Counted from the stretch's first letter, positions 9,369 to 19,144 are shown. The stretch: 64,000 bases of DNA from Thermovorax subterraneus (GCA_021608145.1 JAKIHM010000001.1:124001-188000); one strand, 5' to 3'. Numbers and translations are program-made. The notes: a model not told the origin generated them from the sequence alone.

Positions 9369-10279
9369 TGGCGGTTTCGATAAGCGAGAAAAAGGGAGAA
9401 AAAAAACAAAATGTAGGCAAGGCCCGCCTCATAGAGGATTTCGGCCTTGAAGGCGACGCCCACGCGGGCTCATGGCACCGTCAGGTAAGTCTCCTTGCAA
9501 AAGAGAGCATAGAGAAGATGAAAAAAATGGGCCTTGCGGTGGGACCAGGGGATTTTGCGGAAAATATAACCACCGAGGGAATCGACCTTGGCCGCTTGCC
9601 GGTGGGGACTAGACTCGAGATAGGCGATGTCCTCTTGGAGGTGACCCAGATAGGAAAGGAGTGCCACAGCGGATGTGCCATCTTTAAACAGGTCGGACAG
9701 TGCATCATGCCGAGGGAAGGCATTTTTGCCAGGGTTCTACGGGGAGGCGTTGTTTCGGAAGGCGATGAGATTAAGGTGATTCCTTTAATCAGGGTGGGGA
9801 TACTGACTGCCAGCGACCGGGGGGCCAGGGGGGAGAGGGAAGATAAAAGTGCCAAGGTTATAGAGGAGTTGATTGCGACCGTAAACGGAAGAGTGGAGGA
9901 GTACGTCCTGGTCCCCGATGACTTGGATGCGATAAAGGAGTCCCTGATGGCCATGTGCGAAAAGGGATTGGACCTGATTTTGACCACGGGCGGGACCGGA
10001 TTTTCTCCCAGGGACAATACACCTGAAGCCACCCTTGCGGTGATAGAAAAGCAGGTGCCCGGGATTCCGGAAGCCATGAGGCAAAAGAGCCTAGAAAAAA
10101 CCCCCCACGCCATGCTCTCCCGCGCGGTTGCGGGCATCCGGGGCAGAACACTTATCATCAACCTGCCGGGAAGCCCAAGAGCCGTTCGGGAAAATCTGGA
10201 AGTAGTGTTGCCCGCTCTGCCTCACGCCGTGCAACTTTTAAAGGGCGGAGTAACGGATTGCGGGATAATGGAAGGTTGA
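9356..10279 (+). CDS. MOSC domain fused to MogA/MoaB molybdopterin adenylyltransferase
   Basis: A 307-residue two-domain protein. Residues 1-142 are a small MOSC domain (GLEGDAHAGSWHRQVSLL, GDFAENITTEGIDL, GKECHSGCAIF), a fold that binds sulfur-carrying Moco in sulfurases. Residues about 145-305 are MogA/MoaB (GILTASDRGARGEREDKS, LDLILTTGGTGFSPRDNTPEA, IINLPGSPRAV), which adenylylates molybdopterin before metal insertion. The first domain's Cys pair is CHSGC. GTG start with GGAGGAGG upstream, overlapping moaC by 13 bases. The fusion suggests that adenylylation and a sulfur-carrying or Moco-binding step are physically coupled; this is inference. Confidence 0.92.
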   Translation: MGRVVAVSISEKKGEKKQNVGKARLIEDFGLEGDAHAGSWHRQVSLLAKESIEKMKKMGLAVGPGDFAENITTEGIDLGRLPVGTRLEIGDVLLEVTQIGKECHSGCAIFKQVGQCIMPREGIFARVLRGGVVSEGDEIKVIPLIRVGILTASDRGARGEREDKSAKVIEELIATVNGRVEEYVLVPDDLDAIKESLMAMCEKGLDLILTTGGTGFSPRDNTPEATLAVIEKQVPGIPEAMRQKSLEKTPHAMLSRAVAGIRGRTLIINLPGSPRAVRENLEVVLPALPHAVQLLKGGVTDCGIMEG

Positions 10280-10296
10280 CGTATATTTTACAGTAA

Positions 10297-10416
10297 ATGG
10301 AGCAAAATATAATTAGCAAATGCACAAAAAAGATTGACCTTGAATTAGAGAGAATTAAAGAAAAATGGCCCAAAAACGCGGCCTTAAAAGATTTTTTTAG
10401 TTGTTTTAAGCCGTGA
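10297..10416 (+). CDS. Possible 39-residue small ORF before groES
   Basis: An ATG-started ORF for a lysine- and glutamate-rich peptide (begins MEQNIISKCTKKIDLE, ends DFFSCFKP) fills much of the gap between the MogA fusion and the groES promoter. It has two cysteines, one near each end. No convincing ribosome-binding site precedes it (the bases are TATTTTACAGTAA) and I do not recognise it. It may be chance. The rest of the 252-base gap holds the groES promoter and CIRCE element. Confidence 0.2.
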   Translation: MEQNIISKCTKKIDLELERIKEKWPKNAALKDFFSCFKP

Positions 10417-10423
10417 TTTGAAA

Positions 10424-10452
10424 TTGATTTTACAAATTTGCTAAGTTATGAT
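10424..10452 (+). promoter_or_regulatory. Vegetative promoter of groESL
   Basis: TTGATT (10424-10429) and TATGAT (10447-10452) are separated by exactly 17 bases and lie just upstream of the CIRCE operator, placing the transcription start near 10459. This is the usual arrangement of a sigma-A promoter repressed by HrcA. Confidence 0.65.
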
Positions 10453-10463
10453 ATAAATTGCTA

Positions 10464-10490
10464 TTAGCACTCACTAACTGAGAGTGCTAA
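10464..10490. promoter_or_regulatory. CIRCE operator (HrcA binding site)
   Basis: TTAGCACTC, nine bases, then GAGTGCTAA: a perfect match to the CIRCE inverted repeat bound by the heat-shock repressor HrcA in Gram-positive bacteria. It lies at the start of the groESL transcript and therefore predicts heat induction of groES and groEL. No hrcA gene is in the window. Confidence 0.97.
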
Positions 10491-10531
10491 TAATATAGGT
10501 TATGACAAAAAATTAAAAAGGGAGGGTTAAC

Positions 10532-10816
10532 ATGAACATAAAGCCATTAGGTGATCGCGTGGTTATCAAGGTTTTGGACAAGGAAGAAAAGACAAAAGGC
10601 GGAATAGTGCTGCCCGACACTGCAAAGGAAAAACCCCAAAAAGGTGAAGTTATCGCTGTAGGAACCGGTGAGATCATCGATGGCAAGAAAGTCCCGCTTG
10701 AGGTAAAGGTGGGCGACAAGGTTATTTTCTCGAAATATGCGGGAACTGAAGTGAAGATAGACGATCAAGAATACCTAATCCTCAGGCAAAGCGATATCCT
10801 TGCCATCTTGGAATAA
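10532..10816 (+). CDS. groES: Co-chaperonin GroES
   Basis: A 94-residue GroES, normal length. It caps the GroEL folding chamber. It starts [15 protein letters not shown], has the mobile loop around [17 protein letters not shown] and ends in [21 protein letters not shown] lies before the ATG. First gene of the CIRCE-controlled groESL operon; groEL follows after 23 bases. Confidence 0.98.
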   Translation: MNIKPLGDRVVIKVLDKEEKTKGGIVLPDTAKEKPQKGEVIAVGTGEIIDGKKVPLEVKVGDKVIFSKYAGTEVKIDDQEYLILRQSDILAILE

Positions 10817-10821
10817 ATTAA

Positions 10822-12450
<1,629 letters not shown>

Positions 12451-12460
12451 TCGAAAAAAA

Positions 12461-12492
12461 TCCCGCCGAAAAATTTCGGCGGGATTTTTTTT
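12461..12492 (+). terminator. Rho-independent terminator of groESL
   Basis: Perfect 10-bp stem TCCCGCCGAA / TTCGGCGGGA with a four-base loop, followed by eight T residues (12485-12492), ten bases after the groEL stop. Confidence 0.95.
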
Positions 12493-12509
12493 ACTGTTGA
12501 AAGTTTTGA

Positions 12510-12608
12510 GATTTTAACGGCCTGATGCTGGAAACCGAATTTTATGCGGTTGTCCAGGACAGGCCCACATACTATACCGTAGCCCGGATGCAGAAAAAAG
12601 CGGTGTGA
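12510..12608 (+). other. Possible gene fragment (about 32 codons) after groEL
   Basis: The spacer between the groEL terminator and comB holds a short frame reading through LETEFYAVVQDRPTYYTVAR to a TGA at 12606. It has protein-like composition but no ribosome-binding site, and its only ATG leaves 27 residues. It may be the decayed end of a lost gene. I do not recognise it. Nothing else is seen in 12493-12665. Confidence 0.2.
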
Positions 12609-12665
12609 AATGCATACCAAAATTGCTGCGATGTTAGATAAAAGCCTTACTGCGATTTAAAAAAA

Positions 12666-13412
12666 TTAAGAGCCTATCTTCACTTCCGAAGTTTTTCTAT
12701 CGTACACCGGAACGCAGTCAATAACGTCCATTTGCAGGCAGTAATCTATATCCCTTTCAAAGCCAAGTCTAACGAGCCTCCTGTAATGAGCGGCGTGGGA
12801 AATGAGGGCCTTCAGGTCATTTTGGTATTTTAAAAAAAGTTCCCTGCAGGCGAAGGCCAAGTCCGAAAATTTTGAGGTTTCCTTTTCCCTTTCGAGGATG
12901 CTTGCGAGATAATCCACGATGAGGCCGGCGCAGGCGGCATCGTCAAGAGAGAATTCCCCCAGCGTCCCGGCGCAGACTACGACTACGCAAGGGGATTCGC
13001 TACGGGAGGCAAGCTCCAAGGCTTTTTCGGCCACCGCCGATGCGTTGAGAAAGCAACCTATGAGCACGTGCTCGGCGCTTTCGGAGGCTTTTATGGCCCT
13101 CGTGCCGTTGCTGGTGGTGAGGATGACCGTTTTTCCAGCCACCAGCTCTTTTTTGTATTCCAAAGGTGAATTTCCCAGGTCAAAGCCTGGAATCTTCACC
13201 CCGCCCCGCTCGCCGCCGAGCAATGCACCGCCTTCATATTCCCCTGCCAGGTTTAGGGCGTCATCCACCGAAAGTACCGGGATGACACTTTTTGAACCGT
13301 TAAAAAGTGCCGTGGTTATTACGCTGGTGGCCCTGAGCACGTCTATAACTATTGCGGTTTTCCCGCTCAAATCTTTTACGCTGTCGCAAGTGGGATATAC
13401 TTCAATTTTCAT
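12666..13412 (-). CDS. comB: 2-phosphosulfolactate phosphatase family protein ComB
   Basis: A 248-residue protein matching the ComB family. Family features seen: AIVIDVLRATSVITTAL near the N-terminus, ALLGGERGGVKIPGFDLGNSP in the middle and TVILTTSNGTRAI before the C-terminal half, with SLDDAACAGLIVDYL near the end. In methanogens ComB dephosphorylates 2-phosphosulfolactate in coenzyme M synthesis; in bacteria the same family has a less certain role in sulfolactate metabolism. ComA or ComC homologues are not present here. It lies 22 bases after the HEPN gene and may be co-transcribed with that pair, although no functional link is evident. Confidence 0.88.
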   Translation of the reverse strand: MKIEVYPTCDSVKDLSGKTAIVIDVLRATSVITTALFNGSKSVIPVLSVDDALNLAGEYEGGALLGGERGGVKIPGFDLGNSPLEYKKELVAGKTVILTTSNGTRAIKASESAEHVLIGCFLNASAVAEKALELASRSESPCVVVVCAGTLGEFSLDDAACAGLIVDYLASILEREKETSKFSDLAFACRELFLKYQNDLKALISHAAHYRRLVRLGFERDIDYCLQMDVIDCVPVYDRKTSEVKIGS

Positions 13413-13434
13413 TCTTCTCTCCCCATTCCCCTAT

Positions 13435-13848
13435 TTATGTTTTTTTAAATGCTTCCTCAACGGTTTTAAGAACAAACTCCGCATCTTTAATGGCCATTTC
13501 GGCATCCTCAGGGCCGTACTCTTCGGTAGGGATGAAATCTTCGGCGCCGTAAAAGCTAAGTTCCCTTTCCTTGCGCAGGCGTTTTGAAATTCTTTTTATT
13601 TTGTCCAGGTGTTCCTGCAGGATTAGAGGAAGCGATTCCTTGTGCTTTTCGAGTACACGCCCCACATCGTGTATTTTAGGCACTTCAACGCCAATTGCTC
13701 TCAAAACAGCTTTCAATAACAGTTCCACCATCTCTTGGGCTTCCCGGACCACATCGGAATAAGCGCCATTTTCGTAAAAAAATCCCAGGGCTTTGAATCG
13801 AACTTTTGCCTTTTCTAGATAGGCTAAAGTTAAAGCATCTACTTTCAT
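13435..13848 (-). CDS. HEPN domain protein
   Basis: A 137-residue mostly helical protein. Residues 8-65 (KAKVRFKALGFFYENGAYSD, AQEMVELLLKAVLRAIGVEVPKIHD) are a typical HEPN domain, and the tail YGPEDAEMAIKDAEFVL is the usual last helix. The ATG overlaps the stop of the upstream nucleotidyltransferase gene (ATGA), showing translational coupling. HEPN-MNT pairs are common in thermophiles; some are toxin-antitoxin systems in which HEPN is an RNase with an R-x4-6-H site. An RVLEKH string is present at about residues 64-69, but I cannot tell whether it occupies the active-site position. Confidence 0.85.
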   Translation of the reverse strand: MKVDALTLAYLEKAKVRFKALGFFYENGAYSDVVREAQEMVELLLKAVLRAIGVEVPKIHDVGRVLEKHKESLPLILQEHLDKIKRISKRLRKERELSFYGAEDFIPTEEYGPEDAEMAIKDAEFVLKTVEEAFKKT

Positions 13849-14378
13849 AATTTAGTACCCCCTAGAAATTCTCCGCTTTCCGTCTCCCATTCCCAGAAGT
13901 TGCCGAGCTCTGATTTCTTTGCGCCGTACCGCTTCATTAAACTTTTTGTGGACTTTATTATGCGGGATATAATGCCTTCAGGGTCGAACAAGATTTTATT
14001 GTGTTCGGCAAGGTCTAAATAAATTGGGTGGAACATCAGGGATTCTTTTTTTTCAAGAATATACGGCGAGAGCTCGCAGAAGATATCCTCGTTTTCATAT
14101 AGCTCCTGGCCCAAGGGTTCAAGCGCGAGCTCCACGTTTTCAACAAATTCTCTTATTCTCCCGCTCAAGCCTTGGGCTTCTTTTAAAATAATCAGAAGGT
14201 CCAGGTCTGAATTTTTCCGGTTTTCTCCCCTAGCGTAGGAACCGAAAATTGCAAGGCCTAAGAGAGAATTTGCGTAGTATTCGATTATGCGCTCGAGCGC
14301 GCAAAGGATGTATTTCCTGTGAAGAGGGGAAAAAGTCTTCAGCTCCGATACGCATCTTTCCAATTTTTTTTTGTTCAC
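13845..14378 (-). CDS. MNT-type nucleotidyltransferase, partner of HEPN protein
   Basis: A 177-residue protein. The minimal nucleotidyltransferase signature is present near residue 40: LAIFGSYARGENRKNSDLDLLIIL, i.e. the GSxxRG helix followed by the D-x-D metal pair. GTG 14378 (complement) is preferred because AAAGGTGG lies five bases before it; an upstream GTG at 14387 has none. In HEPN-MNT modules the MNT protein can inactivate the HEPN toxin by AMPylation; whether this pair is such a module is unproven. The protein is longer than minimal MNT antitoxins (~100 aa), with about 100 extra C-terminal residues. Confidence 0.85.
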   Translation of the reverse strand: MNKKKLERCVSELKTFSPLHRKYILCALERIIEYYANSLLGLAIFGSYARGENRKNSDLDLLIILKEAQGLSGRIREFVENVELALEPLGQELYENEDIFCELSPYILEKKESLMFHPIYLDLAEHNKILFDPEGIISRIIKSTKSLMKRYGAKKSELGNFWEWETESGEFLGGTKL

Positions 14379-14457
14379 GAAAACCACCTTTTGGCCGGAT
14401 TTCTTAAGGAAATTATATCAATCTTAATTTGCCGTATCAACTTTTATGTTTTATAAA

Positions 14458-14486
14458 TTGACAAACCTTTCGAAAAATGTTATATC
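14458..14486 (+). promoter_or_regulatory. Promoter of the cobalamin operon
   Basis: TTGACA (14458-14463), a 17-base spacer and TATATC (14481-14486). The -35 is perfect and the -10 is weak. It lies about 30 bases before the riboswitch aptamer, as expected for its leader transcript. Confidence 0.55.
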
Positions 14487-14514
14487 TTTTAATAAGGAAA
14501 ATCGAATATAAGGG

Positions 14515-14672
14515 ATACAGGTTCCGGCGTAATGCCGGCTAAGAGGGAAGTCCGGTGAAAATCCGGCGCGGTCCCGCCACTGTGATGGGGAGCCGCCTTA
14601 TAGGATGCCACTGGGTGACCGGGAAGGCATAAGGCGGCGGTGAACCAGAGCCAGGAGACCTGCCTGTATCTT
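14515..14672 (+). ncRNA. Cobalamin (adenosylcobalamin) riboswitch
   Basis: The aptamer hallmarks are in order: GGTTCCGG near the start, GAAGTCCGGTGAAAATCCGG, the GCGGTCCCGCCACTGTGA core, and the B12 box AGCCAGGAGACCTGCC at 14649-14664, closing with CCTGTA against the initial TACAGG. It lies in the 411-base leader before cbiM and predicts repression of the whole cbi/hem operon by B12. Confidence 0.97.
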
Positions 14673-14725
14673 TTATACACTTACCTACGAGTGATAGGGG
14701 GTGTATAGAGGATGGACTTCAACAT

Positions 14726-14759
14726 AACCTCTTAACACTTCGTAGTTAAGAGGTTTTTT
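14726..14759 (+). terminator. Riboswitch expression-platform terminator
   Basis: AACCTCTTAAC (14726-14736) pairs perfectly with GTTAAGAGGTT (14745-14755), with a run of six T (14754-14759). It sits between the aptamer and cbiM, so control is probably by transcription termination. A segment upstream (CTACGAGTG, 14685-14693) can pair with the loop and right arm start (14736-14745) and may be the antiterminator. Confidence 0.9.
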
Positions 14760-14789
14760 ATTTTAAAAAATCTGAAAGGAGTTTTGAAA

Positions 14790-15524
14790 GTGAGAAAGGC
14801 TGTTTTGTTCTTGACCTTGGTTGTGCTTACCTTTTACCATGCCGAAGCTTATGCGATGCACATAATGGAAGGGTTTTTGCCGCTTTCATGGAGCGTCCTA
14901 TGGTACGCTGTCTACATTCCGTTTTTACTAATTGGACTTTCGAACATAAGAAAAAAAATCATGTCCGATGCTTCGGGAAAGGTGCTCCTGGGTTTTGCCG
15001 GGGCTTTTGCTTTCGTGCTCTCGGCCTTAAAACTACCATCGGTTACGGGTAGCTGCTCCCATCCTACGGGTGTGGGCCTCGGGGCAATATTGTTCGGGCC
15101 CTTCCCGATGGCGGTAATAGGCGGCATAGTGCTGCTTTTCCAGGCTCTGCTCCTCGCCCACGGCGGGCTGAGCACACTAGGGGCTAATTCCTTTTCTATG
15201 GCGGTAGCAGGCCCCTTTGTTTCCTATTGGGTGTATCGGGCGGCGAGGAAGGCAGGTGTTTCGCGCAATGTCTCGGTATTTCTCGGAGCTTCTTTGGGAG
15301 ACCTTGCAACTTACGCTGTTACTTCCTTGCAACTGGCCCTGGCGTTTCCCGACAGGGTAGGAGGTTTTTTCCTCTCGTTTTTGAAATTTGCCGGGATCTT
15401 CGCCGTGACCCAGGTGCCCCTTGCAATAGCAGAAGGAATTGTAACGGTCATTGTCCTGGATTTGCTTGAGCAGAGGGCAAAAGGTGCGGTGGAAAACATG
15501 ATAAAAGGGGAGGGTCTTCATTGA
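14790..15524 (+). CDS. cbiM: Cobalt ECF transporter substrate-binding component CbiM
   Basis: A 244-residue membrane protein, the S component of the cobalt energy-coupling factor transporter. A cleavable-type hydrophobic N-terminus precedes [17 protein letters not shown], the conserved metal-site motif (mature N-terminal Met-His). Further signatures are [18 protein letters not shown] and [20 protein letters not shown] 14790 lies eight bases after AAGGAG; TTG 14784 is too close. First gene after the B12 riboswitch, in the order cbiM-N-Q-O. Confidence 0.95.
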   Translation: MRKAVLFLTLVVLTFYHAEAYAMHIMEGFLPLSWSVLWYAVYIPFLLIGLSNIRKKIMSDASGKVLLGFAGAFAFVLSALKLPSVTGSCSHPTGVGLGAILFGPFPMAVIGGIVLLFQALLLAHGGLSTLGANSFSMAVAGPFVSYWVYRAARKAGVSRNVSVFLGASLGDLATYAVTSLQLALAFPDRVGGFFLSFLKFAGIFAVTQVPLAIAEGIVTVIVLDLLEQRAKGAVENMIKGEGLH

Positions 15525-15808
15525 AAGATGCACGGCTTTTGAGGCTTTTACTTGCGCTTGCAGTTATCCTTTTGACATTGCTTTTTCTGTCATTTAAGCT
15601 TGACCTCGGATTTGAGGGCTCCGACGACAGGGCAATGGAGCTCATCTTAAATATTAATCCGGATTATACGCCTTGGCTTTCAAACCTATGGGAGCCCGGA
15701 AGCGACCTCATGGAGAAACTGCTCTTTGGATTTCAGGTGACGCTAGGACTTGCCCTCGGAATTTATTTTTACTTAAAACTGAAGGCGGTAGAGGATGTTT
15801 CTAGATAG
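15521..15808 (+). CDS. cbiN: Cobalt transporter accessory subunit CbiN
   Basis: A 95-residue protein with one hydrophobic segment at each end (residues 7-25 and about 67-85) and a periplasmic loop with [12 protein letters not shown] and [25 protein letters not shown]-type text, typical of CbiN. It is needed with CbiM for cobalt capture. The TTG start overlaps the cbiM stop by four bases. Confidence 0.93.
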   Translation: MKDARLLRLLLALAVILLTLLFLSFKLDLGFEGSDDRAMELILNINPDYTPWLSNLWEPGSDLMEKLLFGFQVTLGLALGIYFYLKLKAVEDVSR

Positions 15809-16538
15809 GTATGCTTACAACAACCGCTTAAAAGACGTAAACCCGCTTTATAAAATGGCCTTTGTCTTTTCAATGATGGCCCTAGGATTCGCTGGAGGGC
15901 TCTGGGTTCACCTTTTTATCTTCGCGATAATGGCGACTGCAGCGGTTTTTATAGCGGGGATAGACCTGAAGGGCTACGCAGGGCTGGTTTCAGGGGCAAT
16001 ACTTTTTCTGCTGCCAGGAGCTTTTGTGGTATTCCTCTCTTCATATTCGCCAAGGGAAGCGGCTTTGCTTTGCAGCCGCTCCCTTGCGATGGTCTCGTGC
16101 TTTTATTTCCTCTGCCTCACAACTCCAGCCCTAGAAATAGTGGTGGCATTAAAGGGTCTAAAGGGTCTGGGGGTGCCCCGGCTTTTTGTGGAGCTTGCAT
16201 TTTTGACTTACAGGCAGATTTTTACCCTGGCCGACTATGCTGGGATGATATACAACGCCCAGGCTGCAAGGCTCGGGTATATTAGTTTTGCATCTTCGCT
16301 TCGCTCCACGGGCTTTCTGGTCTCGGGGCTTTTTGCAAAGGCAATGGAGGGCTCCAATAAGCTTCAGATGGCATTGGAGGCCAGAGGGTATGACGGTGGA
16401 GAGCTGAAAGTCCTGGATATTCGTCCGAACGCCAATAAAAAGGAAAATACCATTTTTGCAATGTGGGCTTCGATAATAGTCATTTCAGCAATAATTCTGT
16501 TGGCGATTAACTCACTAATAAAATGGGGAAAGGGATAA
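15795..16538 (+). CDS. cbiQ: Cobalt ECF transporter T component CbiQ
   Basis: A 247-residue integral membrane protein that transmits ATPase motion to CbiM. It starts [20 protein letters not shown], typical for CbiQ, has about five membrane segments and the coupling-helix motif ALEARGYDGG near residue 195 (A-x-x-A-R-G). It overlaps cbiN by 14 bases. Confidence 0.95.
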   Translation: MFLDRYAYNNRLKDVNPLYKMAFVFSMMALGFAGGLWVHLFIFAIMATAAVFIAGIDLKGYAGLVSGAILFLLPGAFVVFLSSYSPREAALLCSRSLAMVSCFYFLCLTTPALEIVVALKGLKGLGVPRLFVELAFLTYRQIFTLADYAGMIYNAQAARLGYISFASSLRSTGFLVSGLFAKAMEGSNKLQMALEARGYDGGELKVLDIRPNANKKENTIFAMWASIIVISAIILLAINSLIKWGKG

Positions 16539-16539
16539 A

Positions 16540-17400
16540 ATGGGAGAATATTGGATGGAATTAATTGATGTCTACTACGCATATCCCGGCAGCGTATGGG
16601 CTTTGAAAGGAGTAAACCTAAGGCTTGAAAAAGGGAAAAAAGTTGCCATATTAGGCCCGAACGGCGCGGGAAAGTCCACGCTGCTATTTCACTTTATAGG
16701 TCTTTTGAGGCCTAAGAAAGGCACTGTCTATTATGAGGGCTCAAAGGTGGAATATACAAGGGCTTACTTGAAAACCCTGAGGCAAAAGGTGGGGCTAGTC
16801 TTTCAGGACCCGGACGCCCAGATGTTTGCGGGAAGCGTATTTCAAGAGGTCTCCTTCGGGCCGTTGAACCTCGGCCTCCAAGAAGATGAGGCGAGGAATA
16901 GGGTGCTTAAAGCTCTTGAAGTCATGGGAATAGATGACCTGAAATATAGGCCGGTGCATTTTTTAAGCTACGGGCAAAAAAAGAAGGTCGCCATTGCATC
17001 GGTGCTGGCAATGAATCCGGATGCGCTGGTGTTTGACGAACCGACAGCCTATCTGGACCCCAGGTCTTCGGCGGAACTGGTAGAAATAATGGAAAAATTA
17101 TACCGCTTGGGAAAACAAATCGTAATATCGACCCATGACGTAGACCTGGCCTTCAGCTTTGCGGATTGGATTGTGGTAATGAAAGACGGCAGGGTCTTGG
17201 CTCAGGGAAGCCCCGTCGAAATTTTCACCGACAAAGATATTATATCGGAATCGGGTCTAGAAATGCCGCTTATAGTCAAAATCAGCACCCTTCTTAAAAA
17301 GAAAGGGTTGCTTAAAGGCGCTTTCCCCAGAGATTTAAAGCAGCTTGCATCAATGCTCGAAAACGACGGAGGGGGATTGACTTGGCAAAAGGGTTCATGA
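16540..17400 (+). CDS. cbiO: Cobalt ECF transporter ATPase CbiO
   Basis: A 286-residue ABC ATPase. Walker A is GPNGAGKST (about residues 47-55), the Q-loop is VFQDPDAQMF (typical of ECF ATPases), the signature is LSYGQKKKVAIA (variant of LSGGQ), Walker B is ALVFDEPTAYLDP and the switch His is in STHDVDLA. It begins one base after the cbiQ stop. It powers the CbiMNQO cobalt importer. Confidence 0.95.
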   Translation: MGEYWMELIDVYYAYPGSVWALKGVNLRLEKGKKVAILGPNGAGKSTLLFHFIGLLRPKKGTVYYEGSKVEYTRAYLKTLRQKVGLVFQDPDAQMFAGSVFQEVSFGPLNLGLQEDEARNRVLKALEVMGIDDLKYRPVHFLSYGQKKKVAIASVLAMNPDALVFDEPTAYLDPRSSAELVEIMEKLYRLGKQIVISTHDVDLAFSFADWIVVMKDGRVLAQGSPVEIFTDKDIISESGLEMPLIVKISTLLKKKGLLKGAFPRDLKQLASMLENDGGGLTWQKGS

Positions 17401-18752
17401 TTGCAGGGACTCACAGCGGTTCCGGCAAGACGACGCTGGCCCTCGGAATAATGGGAGCTTTTTCAGAAATGGGGCAAGTGGCGGCCTTCAAGGTAGGGCC
17501 GGATTATATAGATACGGCTTACCACCGGTTTGTAACAAAAGCACCTTCGTACAACCTGGACGTATTTATGCAGGGAGAAGAAAAACTCAGGGAATTGTAT
17601 ATAAAAAAGTCACAGGGCCGGTTTGTTTCGGTCGTCGAAGGGGTCATGGGACTTTTCGACGGCCTTGACGACACCGGCCATGCCAGTAGCGCCCACGTGG
17701 CAAAGGTCCTGGGGATTCCCGTGGTATTGGTTGTGGATGCATCGGGAATGGCGAGGAGCATAAGCGCGATGGTAAAGGGTTACAAAGAGTTCGACGAAGG
17801 CCTTAACGTTAAAGGGGTGATACTGAACAGGGTAAATAGCGAAAGCCACTATTTGCTCTTAAAGCGGTGCCTGATGCAGGATTTGAAACTTCCGGCTTTA
17901 GGATATTTGCCGTACGACGAGGAGCTTTCCCTTCCGGAAAGACACCTGGGGCTTTTGCCCGTATGGGAAATGAGGAACCTGGAGGGGAAATTCGAAAAGC
18001 TTTTTGAAAAAATAAAAAAATACGTAGATCTGGAACAGCTTCTCGAAATAGCCTCTTGTGATGAAAATTTTGAATATCCTTGTGACAATATACCCTCCCA
18101 GGGGGAAGACCGGGTGAAAATCGGGGTTGCAATGGACGAAGCCTTCAACTTTTACTACCAGCAGAGCCTGGAGACCCTGAAAGATTTGGGGGCAGAACTT
18201 GTATTTTTCAGCCCCCTTAAGGACCCTTCTCTTCCGGAGGGAATATCGGGGCTCATAATAGGTGGCGGTTTTCCTGAAGTTTTTGCTGAAAGGTTAAGCT
18301 CCAATAAAGATATGATGAAATCCGTAAGGGAGGCATTCGAGGCCGGTATGCCGATTTACGCCGAATGCGGCGGATTGATGTACCTGGGCAGGAGCATAAT
18401 AGACGAGGCAGGAAAAAGTTTTCCCATGGTTGGAGTGTTCGAATTGGATTCGGTTATGACCGACGGACTTAAGCGGTTTGGATACGCCGAAGCTACGGTT
18501 GTAGGTGAAACGGTCCTGGCACCCCCGGGTGCTGTTGTAAAAGGCCATGAGTTTCACTATTCCGAAGTAGTTAATGCAAAAGAAAAAACTTCTTACATCG
18601 TCAAAAAAAGAAGCGGAAAGACCTATAGATGCGGCTTTACGAAGAAAAATTGCCTAGGGACCTTTTTGCACTTGGATTTTTACGCAAACCCGGAGCTGGG
18701 AAGGCATTTTCTGGAAAAGTGCCGCCGCTTCAAGGAGGGAATTTTAAGGTGA
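17382..18752 (+). CDS. cbiA: Cobyrinate a,c-diamide synthase CbiA
   Basis: A 456-residue enzyme that amidates the a and c side chains of cobyrinate using glutamine and ATP. The N-terminal part has the P-loop GTHSGSGKTTLALG and DYIDTAYH; the C-terminal half is a class I glutamine amidotransferase-like domain with the catalytic Cys in MPIYAECGGLMYLG and the catalytic His in VKGHEFHYSE. TTG start with GGAGGGGG upstream, overlapping cbiO by 19 bases. Confidence 0.95.
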   Translation: MAKGFMIAGTHSGSGKTTLALGIMGAFSEMGQVAAFKVGPDYIDTAYHRFVTKAPSYNLDVFMQGEEKLRELYIKKSQGRFVSVVEGVMGLFDGLDDTGHASSAHVAKVLGIPVVLVVDASGMARSISAMVKGYKEFDEGLNVKGVILNRVNSESHYLLLKRCLMQDLKLPALGYLPYDEELSLPERHLGLLPVWEMRNLEGKFEKLFEKIKKYVDLEQLLEIASCDENFEYPCDNIPSQGEDRVKIGVAMDEAFNFYYQQSLETLKDLGAELVFFSPLKDPSLPEGISGLIIGGGFPEVFAERLSSNKDMMKSVREAFEAGMPIYAECGGLMYLGRSIIDEAGKSFPMVGVFELDSVMTDGLKRFGYAEATVVGETVLAPPGAVVKGHEFHYSEVVNAKEKTSYIVKKRSGKTYRCGFTKKNCLGTFLHLDFYANPELGRHFLEKCRRFKEGILR

Positions 18753-19144
18753 AGGCTTTACTTTTAATTGCCCACGGGAGCAGGGAGGGTAACTGCGCTC
18801 CTGTGATGAATAAATTTATAAAAAAGGCGGAAAAATACGGGCGATTCGAGCTGATCGATGCCGCTTATGTCCAGTTCGAGCGCCCTGCCATTAAAGAAGT
18901 TGTAGATAAGCTCGCTTCTTTGGGAGCGGATGAAATTTGGGCGGTGCCCGTATTTTTATTTGATGGTGTTCACGTTAAGCACGACATACCTGAGCAGTTA
19001 AAGGAGGCGGCCTCTTACCATCCGGGTATCCGAGTCGTGCTGACTAGGCCCATTGGTTACGACGACAGAATGGTGGACATAATTTTTGATAGGCTCGATG
19101 GAGAAAAGATGGAAATGAGGGATGGAAATTGGATTACTTGGTAG
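18749..19144 (+). CDS. cbiX: Sirohydrochlorin cobaltochelatase, short CbiX type
   Basis: A 131-residue single-domain chelatase (CbiX-short), which inserts cobalt into sirohydrochlorin and works as a dimer. The metal-site His lies in LLIAHGSREGN (residue 9) and a second in FDGVHVKHDIP. GTG 18749 has AAGGAGGG nine bases upstream and overlaps the cbiA stop (GTGA); the frame is open further upstream but lies inside cbiA. Its presence in the cluster fits the early-cobalt (anaerobic) pathway. Confidence 0.92.
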   Translation: MKALLLIAHGSREGNCAPVMNKFIKKAEKYGRFELIDAAYVQFERPAIKEVVDKLASLGADEIWAVPVFLFDGVHVKHDIPEQLKEAASYHPGIRVVLTRPIGYDDRMVDIIFDRLDGEKMEMRDGNWITW

